Below, in pieces: positions 1-8,889 of a DNA stretch of 64,000 nucleotides. The DNA is from Alphaproteobacteria bacterium (GTDB lineage Bacteria > Pseudomonadota > Alphaproteobacteria > Ferrovibrionales > Ferrovibrionaceae). Every line of letters begins with the position of its first letter. Position 1 is the first letter of the stretch. Location: positions 1 through 64,000 of the forward strand of contig CANJGB010000014.1 in assembly GCA_947473805.1 (NCBI GenBank), read 5' to 3'. The notes beneath the pieces were generated by a model that was not told where the DNA came from, did no database searches, and saw only the letters and a list, made by a program, of their open reading frames with translations. A program made the translations under genes and the position numbers.

Positions 1-59
1 ACCTCGGCCTGCCGCAGCAGCCCGATGATCTGCTCCGCCGTATATCGCTTCCTTGGCAT
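1..59 (-). mobile_element. IS3-family transposase OrfA, N-terminal fragment (runs off the window)
   Basis: Reading leftwards from an ATG at 59, the first 19 residues are MPRKRYTAEQIIGLLRQAE. This is the typical opening of the helix-turn-helix OrfA protein of IS3-type insertion sequences, which binds the element ends and makes the OrfAB transposase by frameshifting. An AGGAGG-type ribosome binding site lies just upstream (64-70, read on the minus strand). The gene continues beyond the left edge, so its integrity cannot be judged. No terminal inverted repeat could be identified with confidence, so the exact end of the element in the next 60 bases is unknown. Confidence 0.75.
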
Positions 60-115
60 CGTACCTCCTCCATGTGGAGGCCGAATTCTCCCTCAAATCT
101 TGGAGCCCTTTAAGG

Positions 116-217
116 GATGCAGACCAGGAGTGGTGGAAGGAGCAGCTAGAGTTGATTGATGCAAAAGTCGAGTTGAAGAAGGCTAAAAAGGCACCGTTGG
201 GTAAACGCTCTTGCTGA
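116..217 (+). pseudogene. C-terminal fragment of an unidentified protein, probably cut by the IS
   Basis: An open frame with no start codon ends at TGA 215-217. Its last residues are basic and helical (WWKEQLELIDAKVELKKAKK, then APLGKRSC). The frame stays open leftwards into the IS leader, so its true left end is unclear; 116 is a nominal boundary. Base composition is lower in GC than the genes to the right. The simplest reading is the tail of a gene interrupted by the neighbouring insertion sequence. I do not recognise the family, and it could be chance coding. Confidence 0.3.
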
Positions 218-403
218 CAAGGCGATATCTCAGCCCAGGGTATCAGTCTTTTCCGTGGATTTAGATTGAGCGCTATCCATAGGTCGGTTTTCCGGTAGTC
301 ACGCAACTTATTGCCAGCACCGGCCATTTCCTTTTGCCTCTTACTGGCATAGAACGGCCCGCCATTTAGCTTCCTCGCCTCAATCAGTCAGCCCTAAGAC
401 CCC

Positions 404-2029
<1,626 letters not shown>

Positions 2030-2037
2030 TTGGCGAC

Positions 2038-2616
2038 ATGGCGGCGGGCGCGCGCGACAGTGACGGTGTTTCCCCGGCGGGGCCGCGCTGCAACCTGTTC
2101 TTCGCCCTGCGGCCGCCGGCCAAGGTGCAGGCGCGCGCGGCGGCCCTGGCCCAGGTCGTGCGCCGTACGCACGACCTGCCGGGCAGGATCGCGTCGGGCG
2201 ATTTGCAGTACGTAACCCTGTTCTTCCTCGGCAACCACGCCACGGTGCCGCCAAAGCTGGTGGCGGATGCGCAAGCCGCGGCGGCATCGCTCATTGCCGC
2301 ACCGTTCGACCTCTCGTTCGACCAGGTTGACAGTTTCGGCAGCCGCATCAGGCCCGCCATCGTGCTGCGCAATGGCGCCGACATATCAGCCTGGGTGAAG
2401 TTCCATCGCCTGCTCGGCATCGCGCTCACCCGGGCCGGCCTGCGCCAGTGGGTGAAAAGCCAGGTGCCGCACCTGGCCCTGTTCTATACCGACGAAGTTA
2501 TCGACGCCTGCCCGGTGGAGCCGATAGGCTGGCGCGTCACCGACTTCGTGCTGGTCGAAAGCCTGGTCGGCAGGTCGGAGCACCGGGAACTGGGCCGCTG
2601 GCCCCTTGAGGGATAG
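2038..2616 (+). CDS. 2H-phosphoesterase, ThpR-like (RNA 2',3'-cyclic phosphodiesterase) with degenerate motifs
   Basis: 192 aa; the ATG at 2038 was chosen because it follows the ABC-F stop closely and leaves a family-sized protein opening into NLFFALRPPAKV, the usual first strand of the LigT/ThpR fold. The family hydrolyses RNA 2',3'-cyclic phosphates with two HxT/S motifs. Here the first reads LQYVTLFFLG (Tyr58 where His is expected) and the second PHLALFY (His145, Ala147 for Thr). Both catalytic motifs are therefore altered and activity is doubtful. It lies between the ABC-F gene and an ArsC-like gene, 2 bp from the latter. Fold assignment is fairly sure; the enzymatic role is not. Confidence 0.72.
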   Translation: MAAGARDSDGVSPAGPRCNLFFALRPPAKVQARAAALAQVVRRTHDLPGRIASGDLQYVTLFFLGNHATVPPKLVADAQAAAASLIAAPFDLSFDQVDSFGSRIRPAIVLRNGADISAWVKFHRLLGIALTRAGLRQWVKSQVPHLALFYTDEVIDACPVEPIGWRVTDFVLVESLVGRSEHRELGRWPLEG

Positions 2617-2618
2617 AT

Positions 2619-2981
2619 ATGGCCAAGGCGAAACCCGTCACCATCCACGGCATCAGGAACTGCGACACCATGAAGAAGGCGCGCACCTGGCTGGAAAGCC
2701 ACGATGTCGCGCACGACTTCCACGACTACAAGGCCGTGGGCGTGACCGCCGACAAACTGAAGGGCTGGGCGAAGCAGGTGGGTTGGGAAGTGCTGCTGAA
2801 CCGCGCCGGCACCACGTTCCGTGCGCTGCCCGATGCCGACAAGGCGAACCTGGACGAGAAGAAGGCCATCGCGCTGATGGTGGCGCAGCCCTCGATGATC
2901 AAGCGCCCGGTGCTGGATGTTGGCGGTGACCTGCTGGTCGGCTTCAAGCCGGAGCAGTACGCGCAGGCCTTCGGCAAGTAG
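2619..2981 (+). CDS. ArsC/Spx family protein (YffB-like)
   Basis: 120 aa with a thioredoxin-like fold of the ArsC/Spx superfamily. The N-terminus VTIHGIRNCDTMKKARTWL carries the single redox cysteine (Cys15 region), followed by helix, and the C-terminal part has the conserved SMIKRPVLD strand-turn containing the arginine of the anion-binding loop. The length fits the YffB group, whose proposed role is glutathione-dependent reductase activity rather than true arsenate resistance. No ars genes are nearby. It starts 2 bp after thpR, so it is probably co-transcribed. Confidence 0.85.
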   Translation: MAKAKPVTIHGIRNCDTMKKARTWLESHDVAHDFHDYKAVGVTADKLKGWAKQVGWEVLLNRAGTTFRALPDADKANLDEKKAIALMVAQPSMIKRPVLDVGGDLLVGFKPEQYAQAFGK

Positions 2982-2984
2982 CGC

Positions 2985-3584
2985 ATGAAAATACTTCATG
3001 GTCTCACCCTGGCGACCATGCTGCTCGGTCTGGCCGACGTGACGGCGAGCCAGGCCGCTTCAACCGCGCCCATCTTCGATTGCGCGCGGGCCAGTCACGA
3101 GATCGAACTCCTGGTCTGCGCCAATGAGGACCTGGCGGCACTCGACCGCATACTGGCGCGCACCTATGCCGCCGCGCGGCGGAAGACCGATACGCAGGGG
3201 ATGAAGCGGTTACGGGCCGAACAGTCGGGGTGGGTCAAGGGCCGCAACGATTGCTGGAAGGCGGCCGACAAGGCCGCCTGCACCCGCGATGAATATGTGC
3301 GCCGCATCGCGGAACTGCAGGCGTCCTATCGCCTGGTGCGGATGCGGGGCCCGTTCACCTTCCGCTGCGTCGGTGATGGGGCCGGCGAAGTGGTCGTCAA
3401 TTTCTTCGCGACAGACCCGCCGACACTCATCGCGGAGCGCGGCGACAGCGTATCTCTCATGTATGCCGCACCTGCCGCCAGCGGTGCCCGCTATGTCGGG
3501 CGCAACGAAAGCTTTTGGGAGCATCAGGGCGAGGCGGCGGTCGTCTGGGGATATGGCGCCCCGACGCTGACCTGCCGGCAGTAG
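2985..3584 (+). CDS. Exported LprI-like / MliC-like protein (putative lysozyme inhibitor)
   Basis: 199 aa with an N-terminal signal peptide (MKILHGLTLATMLLGLADV, cleavage near SQAAS). Residues about 30-115 match the LprI N-terminal (DUF1311) pattern: FDCARASHEIELLVCAN with paired cysteines, then SGWVKGRNDCW and ACTRDEYVRRI. Residues about 120-199 resemble MliC/PliC lysozyme-inhibitor folds: FRCVGDGAGEVVVNF, a SGARYVGRN segment and a final TLTCRQ cysteine. Both modules are linked in other bacteria to inhibition of C-type lysozyme. It probably acts in the periplasm. The start is 3 bp after the ArsC-like gene. The domain split is my reading and has not been checked against profiles. Confidence 0.75.
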   Translation: MKILHGLTLATMLLGLADVTASQAASTAPIFDCARASHEIELLVCANEDLAALDRILARTYAAARRKTDTQGMKRLRAEQSGWVKGRNDCWKAADKAACTRDEYVRRIAELQASYRLVRMRGPFTFRCVGDGAGEVVVNFFATDPPTLIAERGDSVSLMYAAPAASGARYVGRNESFWEHQGEAAVVWGYGAPTLTCRQ

Positions 3585-3643
3585 CCGGCCACCGGCCGGG
3601 CGTGATATTTCGGCAGTGCTGAACAAGAAACCGGGGCGGGGAC

Positions 3644-4822
3644 ATGGCGGCGACAAAGAAAATTCTGCTGCTCGGCTCGGGCGAGCTGGGGCGCGAGTTC
3701 GTCATCTCGGCCAAGCGCCTCGGCGCCCATGTGGTGGCCTGCGACAGTTACGCGGGCGCGCCGGCCATGCAGGTGGCCGACGAGGCCGAGGTGTTCTCGA
3801 TGCTCGACGGTGCGGCGCTCGGCGCCGTCATCGAGAGGCACCAGCCCGATTTCATCGTGCCCGAGGTCGAGGCCATCCGCACCGAGGTGCTGAAGGACTA
3901 CGAGGATCGCGGCCTGTCCGTCGTACCCTCGGCCCGCGCCACGGTGATGACCATGAACCGCGACCGCATCCGCGAAGTGGCGGCGCAGGAACTGGGTCTG
4001 CCGACATCGCGCTATCTCTATGCCGAAACGCTGGTGGAAATGCGCGCCGCCGTGGCGCAGGTTGGCATGCCCTGCGTGGTGAAGCCGGTCATGTCCTCGT
4101 CCGGCAAGGGCCAGAGCACGGTGAAGAGCCAGGCCGAGGTCGATGCGGCCTGGGACTATGCGGTGTCCGGCATGCGCGGCGACCGCGTGCGCGTGATCGT
4201 CGAGGCTTTCATCGCCTTCGACTACGAGATCACGCTGCTGACCATCCGTACCCGCGACGGCGTCATCTTCTGCCCGCCCATCGGCCATCGGCAGGAACGC
4301 GGCGACTACCAGGAAAGCTGGCAGCCTACGCCCATGACGCCTGCCGCGGTGGCCGAGGCGCAGCGCCAGGCCAAAGCGGTGGTTGATAATCTCGGCGGCT
4401 ACGGCCTGTTCGGCGTCGAGTTCTTCGTGAAGGGCGACGATGTCATCTTCTCCGAACTGTCGCCACGGCCGCACGACACCGGCATGGTGACGCTGATCTC
4501 GCAGAACCTGACCGAGTTCGACCTGCACGCCCGCGCCATTCTCGGCCTGCCGATCCCCGCCATAACGCAGCATGGCGCCAGCGCCTCGGCCGTCATCCTG
4601 GCGGACCGCGATGCGACCGGCTTCACCATCGCGGGCCTGGAGCGTGCCCTGGTGCCATCGGCGCCGGGCATCGAGCTCGATATCCGTATCTTCAACAAGC
4701 CCACCACGCGTCCCTATCGCCGTATGGGCGTGGCCCTTGCCCTTATCCGTGACGGTGACACCGATGCGGCCCGCATGGCGGCGCGCGCCGCGGCGGCCAA
4801 GGTGAGGATCGACTATCGCTGA
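3644..4822 (+). CDS. purT: Formate-dependent phosphoribosylglycinamide formyltransferase PurT
   Basis: 392 aa, the usual length. ATP-grasp enzyme that makes formyl-GAR from GAR, formate and ATP in purine synthesis. Visible landmarks are [21 protein letters not shown] at the start, the [11 protein letters not shown] segment, the ATP-binding loop [14 protein letters not shown], and the metal-binding run [16 protein letters not shown] near residue 270. GC-rich and typical in codon use. The formate donor could come from PurU, also encoded in this window at 59.5 kb. It stands 59 bp after the LprI-like gene and may have its own promoter. Confidence 0.96.
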   Translation: MAATKKILLLGSGELGREFVISAKRLGAHVVACDSYAGAPAMQVADEAEVFSMLDGAALGAVIERHQPDFIVPEVEAIRTEVLKDYEDRGLSVVPSARATVMTMNRDRIREVAAQELGLPTSRYLYAETLVEMRAAVAQVGMPCVVKPVMSSSGKGQSTVKSQAEVDAAWDYAVSGMRGDRVRVIVEAFIAFDYEITLLTIRTRDGVIFCPPIGHRQERGDYQESWQPTPMTPAAVAEAQRQAKAVVDNLGGYGLFGVEFFVKGDDVIFSELSPRPHDTGMVTLISQNLTEFDLHARAILGLPIPAITQHGASASAVILADRDATGFTIAGLERALVPSAPGIELDIRIFNKPTTRPYRRMGVALALIRDGDTDAARMAARAAAAKVRIDYR

Positions 4823-4830
4823 CCGCGCAA

Positions 4831-5319
4831 CTACATTTTGGCCTTGATGTACTCTACCAGCTGGGTCACGACGGTACCCCAGCCGTCATGGAAGCCCATT
4901 TCCTCGTGCTTATTGCGGGCCTCGCCATCGCGGTGCCGGGCGGTCGCGACATAGTGCGTACTGCCCGGGCCGGTCGCTTCAAGGTCGAGCACCGCGACGA
5001 AAAAGGGGTTCTCCGACGGGCGCCAGCCCGGCTGCAGCACGTCGGTAAACACCAGCCGCCGGTTCGGTATGACTTCAAGATAAATGCCGACGTTGGGAAA
5101 TTCCTGGCCCTCGGGCGAGCGCATGGTCGTGCTGCACATGCCGCCGGGGCGCAGGTCCAGTTCAACCTTGGCGATGGTCCATGGCCGCGGCACGAACCAG
5201 TGTTTCAGATGCTCCGGCGTGGTCCACGCCTTCCACACCAGTTCGACCGGCACGTCGATATTGCGTTCCAGCACCAGGTCGGTTTTCGGATCGGGAGTTA
5301 CGACGATCGGCGTGGTCAC
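4831..5319 (-). CDS. SRPBCC / AHSA1-type domain protein
   Basis: 162 aa, START-like hydrophobic-cavity fold (Activator of Hsp90 ATPase homologue type): [42 protein letters not shown] and a C-terminal [20 protein letters not shown] helix. I chose the GTG at 5319, whose GTGA overlaps the TGA of the upstream ArsR gene and which has AAGGAG upstream; a longer frame to 5379 would run into arsR. Such proteins bind small hydrophobic molecules. The ligand is unknown. The tight pairing with an ArsR repressor suggests the two are co-regulated. Confidence 0.88.
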   Translation of the reverse strand: MTTPIVVTPDPKTDLVLERNIDVPVELVWKAWTTPEHLKHWFVPRPWTIAKVELDLRPGGMCSTTMRSPEGQEFPNVGIYLEVIPNRRLVFTDVLQPGWRPSENPFFVAVLDLEATGPGSTHYVATARHRDGEARNKHEEMGFHDGWGTVVTQLVEYIKAKM

Positions 5320-5654
5320 GGCTGTGTCTCCTTCAATTCCAGCAAATAGGCGTCCAGTTGATCCAGCCGGCGCTCCCACAGGGTGCGCTGCTTCGCCAGC
5401 CAGTCCTCGGCCACCTGCAGGCGCTTGGGCACGAGCTGGTAGGTTCGCACCCGGCCGGTCTTCTTCGAGCGGACCAGCCCGCAGCCTTCCAGCATGCGCA
5501 GATGTTCCAGGAACGAGGGCAGGGCCATTTCGAATGGCGCCGCCAGTTCACTGACCGAGCCGGGGCTGCGCCCCAGCCGCTCCAGCACCTGCCGCCGGGT
5601 CGGATCGGCAAGGGCGCGGAAAACGCCATCTATGGCGACGGCGGCACTTGCCAT
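5316..5654 (-). CDS. ArsR-family winged-helix repressor (SRPBCC-associated)
   Basis: 112 aa from the ATG at 5654; an in-frame ATG at 5675 would give 119 aa and is the alternative. Reads [21 protein letters not shown], then the recognition helix region [21 protein letters not shown] and a wing [10 protein letters not shown]. No cysteine metal-binding motif of the ArsR/SmtB type is visible, so the signal is probably not a metal. The helix [12 protein letters not shown] corresponds to the MSQPAVSKHL type of helix. It overlaps the downstream SRPBCC gene by 4 bp and lies directly behind a perfect palindrome (5711-5738), presumably its own operator. Confidence 0.9.
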   Translation of the reverse strand: MASAAVAIDGVFRALADPTRRQVLERLGRSPGSVSELAAPFEMALPSFLEHLRMLEGCGLVRSKKTGRVRTYQLVPKRLQVAEDWLAKQRTLWERRLDQLDAYLLELKETQP

Positions 5655-5710
5655 GGAAAGGCCTTTCAAACGCATGCCCCGGTATCGAGGCAGTGCATCA
5701 TAGGCCAGTT

Positions 5711-5738
5711 AAACACTTAGGTAAAATCCTAAGTGTTT
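5711..5738. promoter_or_regulatory. Perfect palindromic operator upstream of the arsR-SRPBCC pair
   Basis: Two 11-bp arms, AAACACTTAGG and CCTAAGTGTTT, are exact reverse complements separated by TAAAAT. The element is AT-rich inside GC-rich DNA and sits 36-57 bp upstream of the likely arsR start codons, between arsR and the divergent small membrane gene. Its size and symmetry fit a dimeric winged-helix repressor. Autoregulation of the ArsR gene is inferred. Confidence 0.75.
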
Positions 5739-5842
5739 GGGCGCGTCAATGGGCTGTCGTTACTTTCGCCCTTGTTCGGGGTGTGCTGTATTCTCTGCGC
5801 GCGCCGCTATCGGCGCCTGGTCGCTACAGTGGAGCAATTTCG

Positions 5843-6100
5843 ATGCCCAAAGGCATAGGCAGTACCATCGTCAAGCTGCTGCTCGCGTCGCTGCTCGTCG
5901 GGCTGGTGATGCGCTGGATGGGCGTGACGCCGCGGTCGCTGATCGCCAATTTCGGCGCGACGGTCGAGCGGCTGTTCAACAACCTCGCCGGTTTCTTCGG
6001 CTGGGCAGTCGATTACGTCCTAGTCGGAGCGGTTATTGTTGTTCCGATTTGGCTGGTGATTTTTTTGCTGGACTGGACGAAGCGGAAGCGGGGGTCTTGA
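5843..6100 (+). CDS. Small two-TM inner-membrane protein (DUF6460-like)
   Basis: 85 aa from the ATG at 5843 with GGAG upstream (5831-5834). Two hydrophobic stretches are evident: IVKLLLASLLVGLVMRWMG near the N-terminus and VLVGAVIVVPIWLVIFLLDW at the end, separated by a short amphipathic region with NLAGFFGWAVDY. The pattern resembles small alphaproteobacterial DUF6460 proteins; the assignment is from memory of the pattern. The last 68 bases overlap the convergent gene on the other strand. Function unknown. Confidence 0.68.
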   Translation: MPKGIGSTIVKLLLASLLVGLVMRWMGVTPRSLIANFGATVERLFNNLAGFFGWAVDYVLVGAVIVVPIWLVIFLLDWTKRKRGS

Positions 6101-6737
6101 CCACCGCCTTCTTCGGCTCCGCGTCCGGAATCGGCGCCATGACAGCGGGTGCCGTGGTGGCCACGGTCGTGCGCCTGCCGAGACACGACGCATAGAGCCG
6201 CTGCACGACCGGGTCGGAATCTAGCCAGCGGCGTTCCGCCACCGTCACAACCTTGAACGTCGGGCTTTCGCCCGGGGCGGCGGCGCTGACAACCGAGATC
6301 AGTTCGCCGTTCAGCCGCACCTCGACCGGGCCGGCGCCGCTGGCCGGCTTTGGCTCCTCGGCGCAGGTGGGGCCAAGGACGGCGTCGAACATCTTTACCC
6401 GGCGGACATAGTGGGCGTCGCCCGGCACCAGTTCAGTCGAGGCCGAAATCACCCGGCCGAAGGGGAAATAGAGCTCGACTCCATCCAGCAGAACATGCTC
6501 GCCCATCTTCCCATCGACGATCGGCAACGACTTGATCCGATGGCCGGGGATGCGGGTGGCATCCTCGTTCAGACTGATCTGGGCCCGGTCGCCGCGCTGG
6601 GCGGCGCGGTCCGACTCGAAGGGAATCGCCAGAAGTGCTGGTGGCGTGCGCTTGCCTTGGGCAAGGGCCGGGCTCGCAAGGGCCGCGACGGCTAGGCTAG
6701 CGATGGCGGCGTGCTTGAAAAACGGTCCCAAAAACAT
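6033..6737 (-). CDS. Exported protein of unknown function with Lys/Ala/Ser-rich tail
   Basis: 234 aa from the ATG at 6737, chosen because it opens a clear signal peptide (MFLGPFFKHAAIASLAVAAL, cleavage after SPALA). The mature part has no family I recognise: IPFESDRAAQRGDRAQISL, HVLLDGVELYFPFGRVIS, a single Cys in GPTCAEE and another in YASCLGRR. The last 40 residues are low-complexity (KKAVVKTPASASSSPAKKSP) and could be disordered or peptidoglycan-facing. The 3' end overlaps the convergent small membrane gene by 68 bp, and the tail is encoded mostly in that overlap. Confidence 0.7.
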   Translation of the reverse strand: MFLGPFFKHAAIASLAVAALASPALAQGKRTPPALLAIPFESDRAAQRGDRAQISLNEDATRIPGHRIKSLPIVDGKMGEHVLLDGVELYFPFGRVISASTELVPGDAHYVRRVKMFDAVLGPTCAEEPKPASGAGPVEVRLNGELISVVSAAAPGESPTFKVVTVAERRWLDSDPVVQRLYASCLGRRTTVATTAPAVMAPIPDAEPKKAVVKTPASASSSPAKKSPAKSEQQ

Positions 6738-6891
6738 GGGTCCCCCAGCCGAAAAAATGAATGCGGCGACGATAGTGGCCCTTGCCCGAAATGCCAAGGA
6801 TTTTAAGTGCCTGCGTCGGCTTGCCGATTTGCCATATAACCGCCGGGCGTGGTACACGCCGCGCGGTGAAACCGGTTGGAGCATTGCGGCC

Positions 6892-7542
6892 GTGGCCGAC
6901 GCTTTCCAGGAAGTCGAAGAGGATGTCCGGCGCGACGAACTGCTGAAGTGGTGGAAGCGTAATGGCCCCTACGTCGCAGTTCTCGTCGTCGTGATAGCAT
7001 TGATTGCTGCCGGGTTCTCGTACTGGCGCAATTTGCAGGAGCAGAAGCGCGAGGCCCAGGGCGTGCAGTTGCAGGCTGCCCAGGTGCTGCAGCGCGACGG
7101 CCGCCCTGCCGATGCCGCGAAAATTCTCACTGACCTCGCCGCCGAGGGCGGTGCGGGCCAGCGTGCCGTGGCCGCCCTGCAGGCCGCCGCCGCCTTTGTC
7201 GCGGCCAAGGACGTGCCCGGAGCGATTGCGGCCTATGACCGCCTGGCCGCGGACTCTACCGTCGAGAAAGAATGGCGCGACCTGGCCAGCGTCTATGCCG
7301 CGCTGCATGCGCTCGATGTCGAACAACCCGCCGCGGTCGAGAAGCGTCTCGCCCCGATTGCGGTTGAAGGAAACATCTGGCGCCACGCCGCGCGCGAAGT
7401 GCTTGCCGCCGCCAAGCTCAAGGCGGGCGATACGGCCGCCGCCCGCCAGGCCTTCCAGCAATTGGCGGACGATGCCACGGCCCCAGCCGGCGCCCGCGCC
7501 CGGGCGGCCGAACTGCTCGCCGCCCTCGGGCCCAAGGCGTAG
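6892..7542 (+). CDS. YfgM-like tetratricopeptide membrane protein
   Basis: 216 aa from a GTG at 6892 with TTGGAG upstream; the start gives VADAFQEVEEDVRRDELLKWW, the usual opening of this family. One transmembrane helix follows (YVAVLVVVIALIAAGFSYW, about 28-46), then an alanine-rich TPR-like periplasmic domain. In E. coli the homologue YfgM is an accessory of the SecYEG translocon and sits beside BamB, as here (bamB starts 2 bp downstream). A longer in-frame extension to 6532 overlaps the divergent gene and is rejected. Confidence 0.85.
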   Translation: MADAFQEVEEDVRRDELLKWWKRNGPYVAVLVVVIALIAAGFSYWRNLQEQKREAQGVQLQAAQVLQRDGRPADAAKILTDLAAEGGAGQRAVAALQAAAAFVAAKDVPGAIAAYDRLAADSTVEKEWRDLASVYAALHALDVEQPAAVEKRLAPIAVEGNIWRHAAREVLAAAKLKAGDTAAARQAFQQLADDATAPAGARARAAELLAALGPKA

Positions 7543-7544
7543 CG

Positions 7545-8885
7545 ATGAGATTGACCCGGACGGCCGGAATCCTGTTTGCCACCGCCTTGCCTTTGCTGCT
7601 GGCGGGCTGTGACTCCATGGATCTGTTCGCCGGCAAGAAAACCGCACCTCTGCCGGGTGATCGACTGTCCGTCCTTGCCCTTGACCAGCAGCTGGAACCC
7701 GACCCCCGCATCGCCGACCTTCAGGTTCGCCTGCCGCGTCCCTGGGTAAATACGGAATGGCCGCAATCCGGCGGCGAGCCCAACCACGTCATGCACCACC
7801 TGTCGCTCAGCCCCTCGCTGCGGCAGCTGTGGCGGACCAGCATCGGGTCCTCGGCCTCGTCGGACGAACGCATCCTTTCCCAGCCGCTGGTCGCCGACGG
7901 CCGGATCTATGCGATGGATGCCGAGGCCAATGTTTCTGCCTTCAATGCCGAGAACGGCCGGCGCATCTGGCGGACCGACCTGACGCCGCGCAGTGAAGAC
8001 AGCGGCGCCATCGGCGGTGGTATCGCGATCGACGGTGGCCGCCTGTTTGCCACTACCGCCTATGGCGATGTCTATGCGCTGGACCCCGCCACCGGCAAGG
8101 TGGTGTGGCAGCAGAAGATCGGCGTGCCGCTCCGCGCGGCGCCGGCGGCAGATGCCGGCCGCGTGTTCATCATCACCCAGGACAACCAGATGAAGGCGCT
8201 CGACGCCAACACGGGTGTCGAGCAGTGGAGCTTCGCCGGCATCGTCGAGGTTGCGGGTCTGATCGGCGCGGCGACGCCGGCGGTCGATGGCGGTGTGGTG
8301 ATCGCGCCGTTCTCGTCGGGCGAACTGTTCGCGCTCAGCACCGCCAATGGCTCGGTGGCTTGGAGCGACGCGCTGCAGCGCACCGGCCGCATCTCGTCGG
8401 TCGGCACGATCAACGACATTGCCGGCAATCCGGTGGCCGACCGCGGCCGTGTCTATGCCATCGGCCATGGCGGTCGCATGGTTGCCATCGACATGCGCAC
8501 TGGCGAGCGTGTGTGGGAACGCGAGCTCTCGGGCCTGCAATCGCCGTGGGTCGCGGGCGACTTCATCTATGTCGTGACCCTCGATGCCGAGGTCGTGTGC
8601 CTGTCGCGCCGCGACGGCCGCATCCGCTGGGTCACGGCTCTCGAACGCTTCAGGGACCCGACCGCCAAGGTGAAGAAGGGTCCGATCACCTGGTACGGCC
8701 CCGTTCTGGGAGGCGACCGCCTGGTGCTGACCTCCAGCAACGGCGTGGCTGTATCGCTTTCGCCCTATACCGGAGAAGTGCTGGGTCGCATCAAGCTGTC
8801 CGGAAATGCCGCCGTGTCGCCGGTGGTTGCCAACGAAACCCTTTACATCCTGACCGACGACGCCAATCTCGTGGCGCTGCGCTAG
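7545..8885 (+). CDS. bamB: Outer-membrane assembly lipoprotein BamB
   Basis: 446 aa. Lipoprotein signal with lipobox LLLAGC (Cys22), then an eight-bladed PQQ-type beta-propeller with repeated W-x-blade motifs such as GRIYAMDAEANVSAFNAENG, GRLFATTAYGDVYALDPATG and GRVFIITQDNQMKALDANTG. BamB is a periplasmic scaffold of the BAM complex that assists beta-barrel protein insertion. The operon order YfgM-bamB-der is the conserved proteobacterial one; der begins 4 bp downstream. Confidence 0.95.
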   Translation: MRLTRTAGILFATALPLLLAGCDSMDLFAGKKTAPLPGDRLSVLALDQQLEPDPRIADLQVRLPRPWVNTEWPQSGGEPNHVMHHLSLSPSLRQLWRTSIGSSASSDERILSQPLVADGRIYAMDAEANVSAFNAENGRRIWRTDLTPRSEDSGAIGGGIAIDGGRLFATTAYGDVYALDPATGKVVWQQKIGVPLRAAPAADAGRVFIITQDNQMKALDANTGVEQWSFAGIVEVAGLIGAATPAVDGGVVIAPFSSGELFALSTANGSVAWSDALQRTGRISSVGTINDIAGNPVADRGRVYAIGHGGRMVAIDMRTGERVWERELSGLQSPWVAGDFIYVVTLDAEVVCLSRRDGRIRWVTALERFRDPTAKVKKGPITWYGPVLGGDRLVLTSSNGVAVSLSPYTGEVLGRIKLSGNAAVSPVVANETLYILTDDANLVALR

Positions 8886-8889
8886 TACG

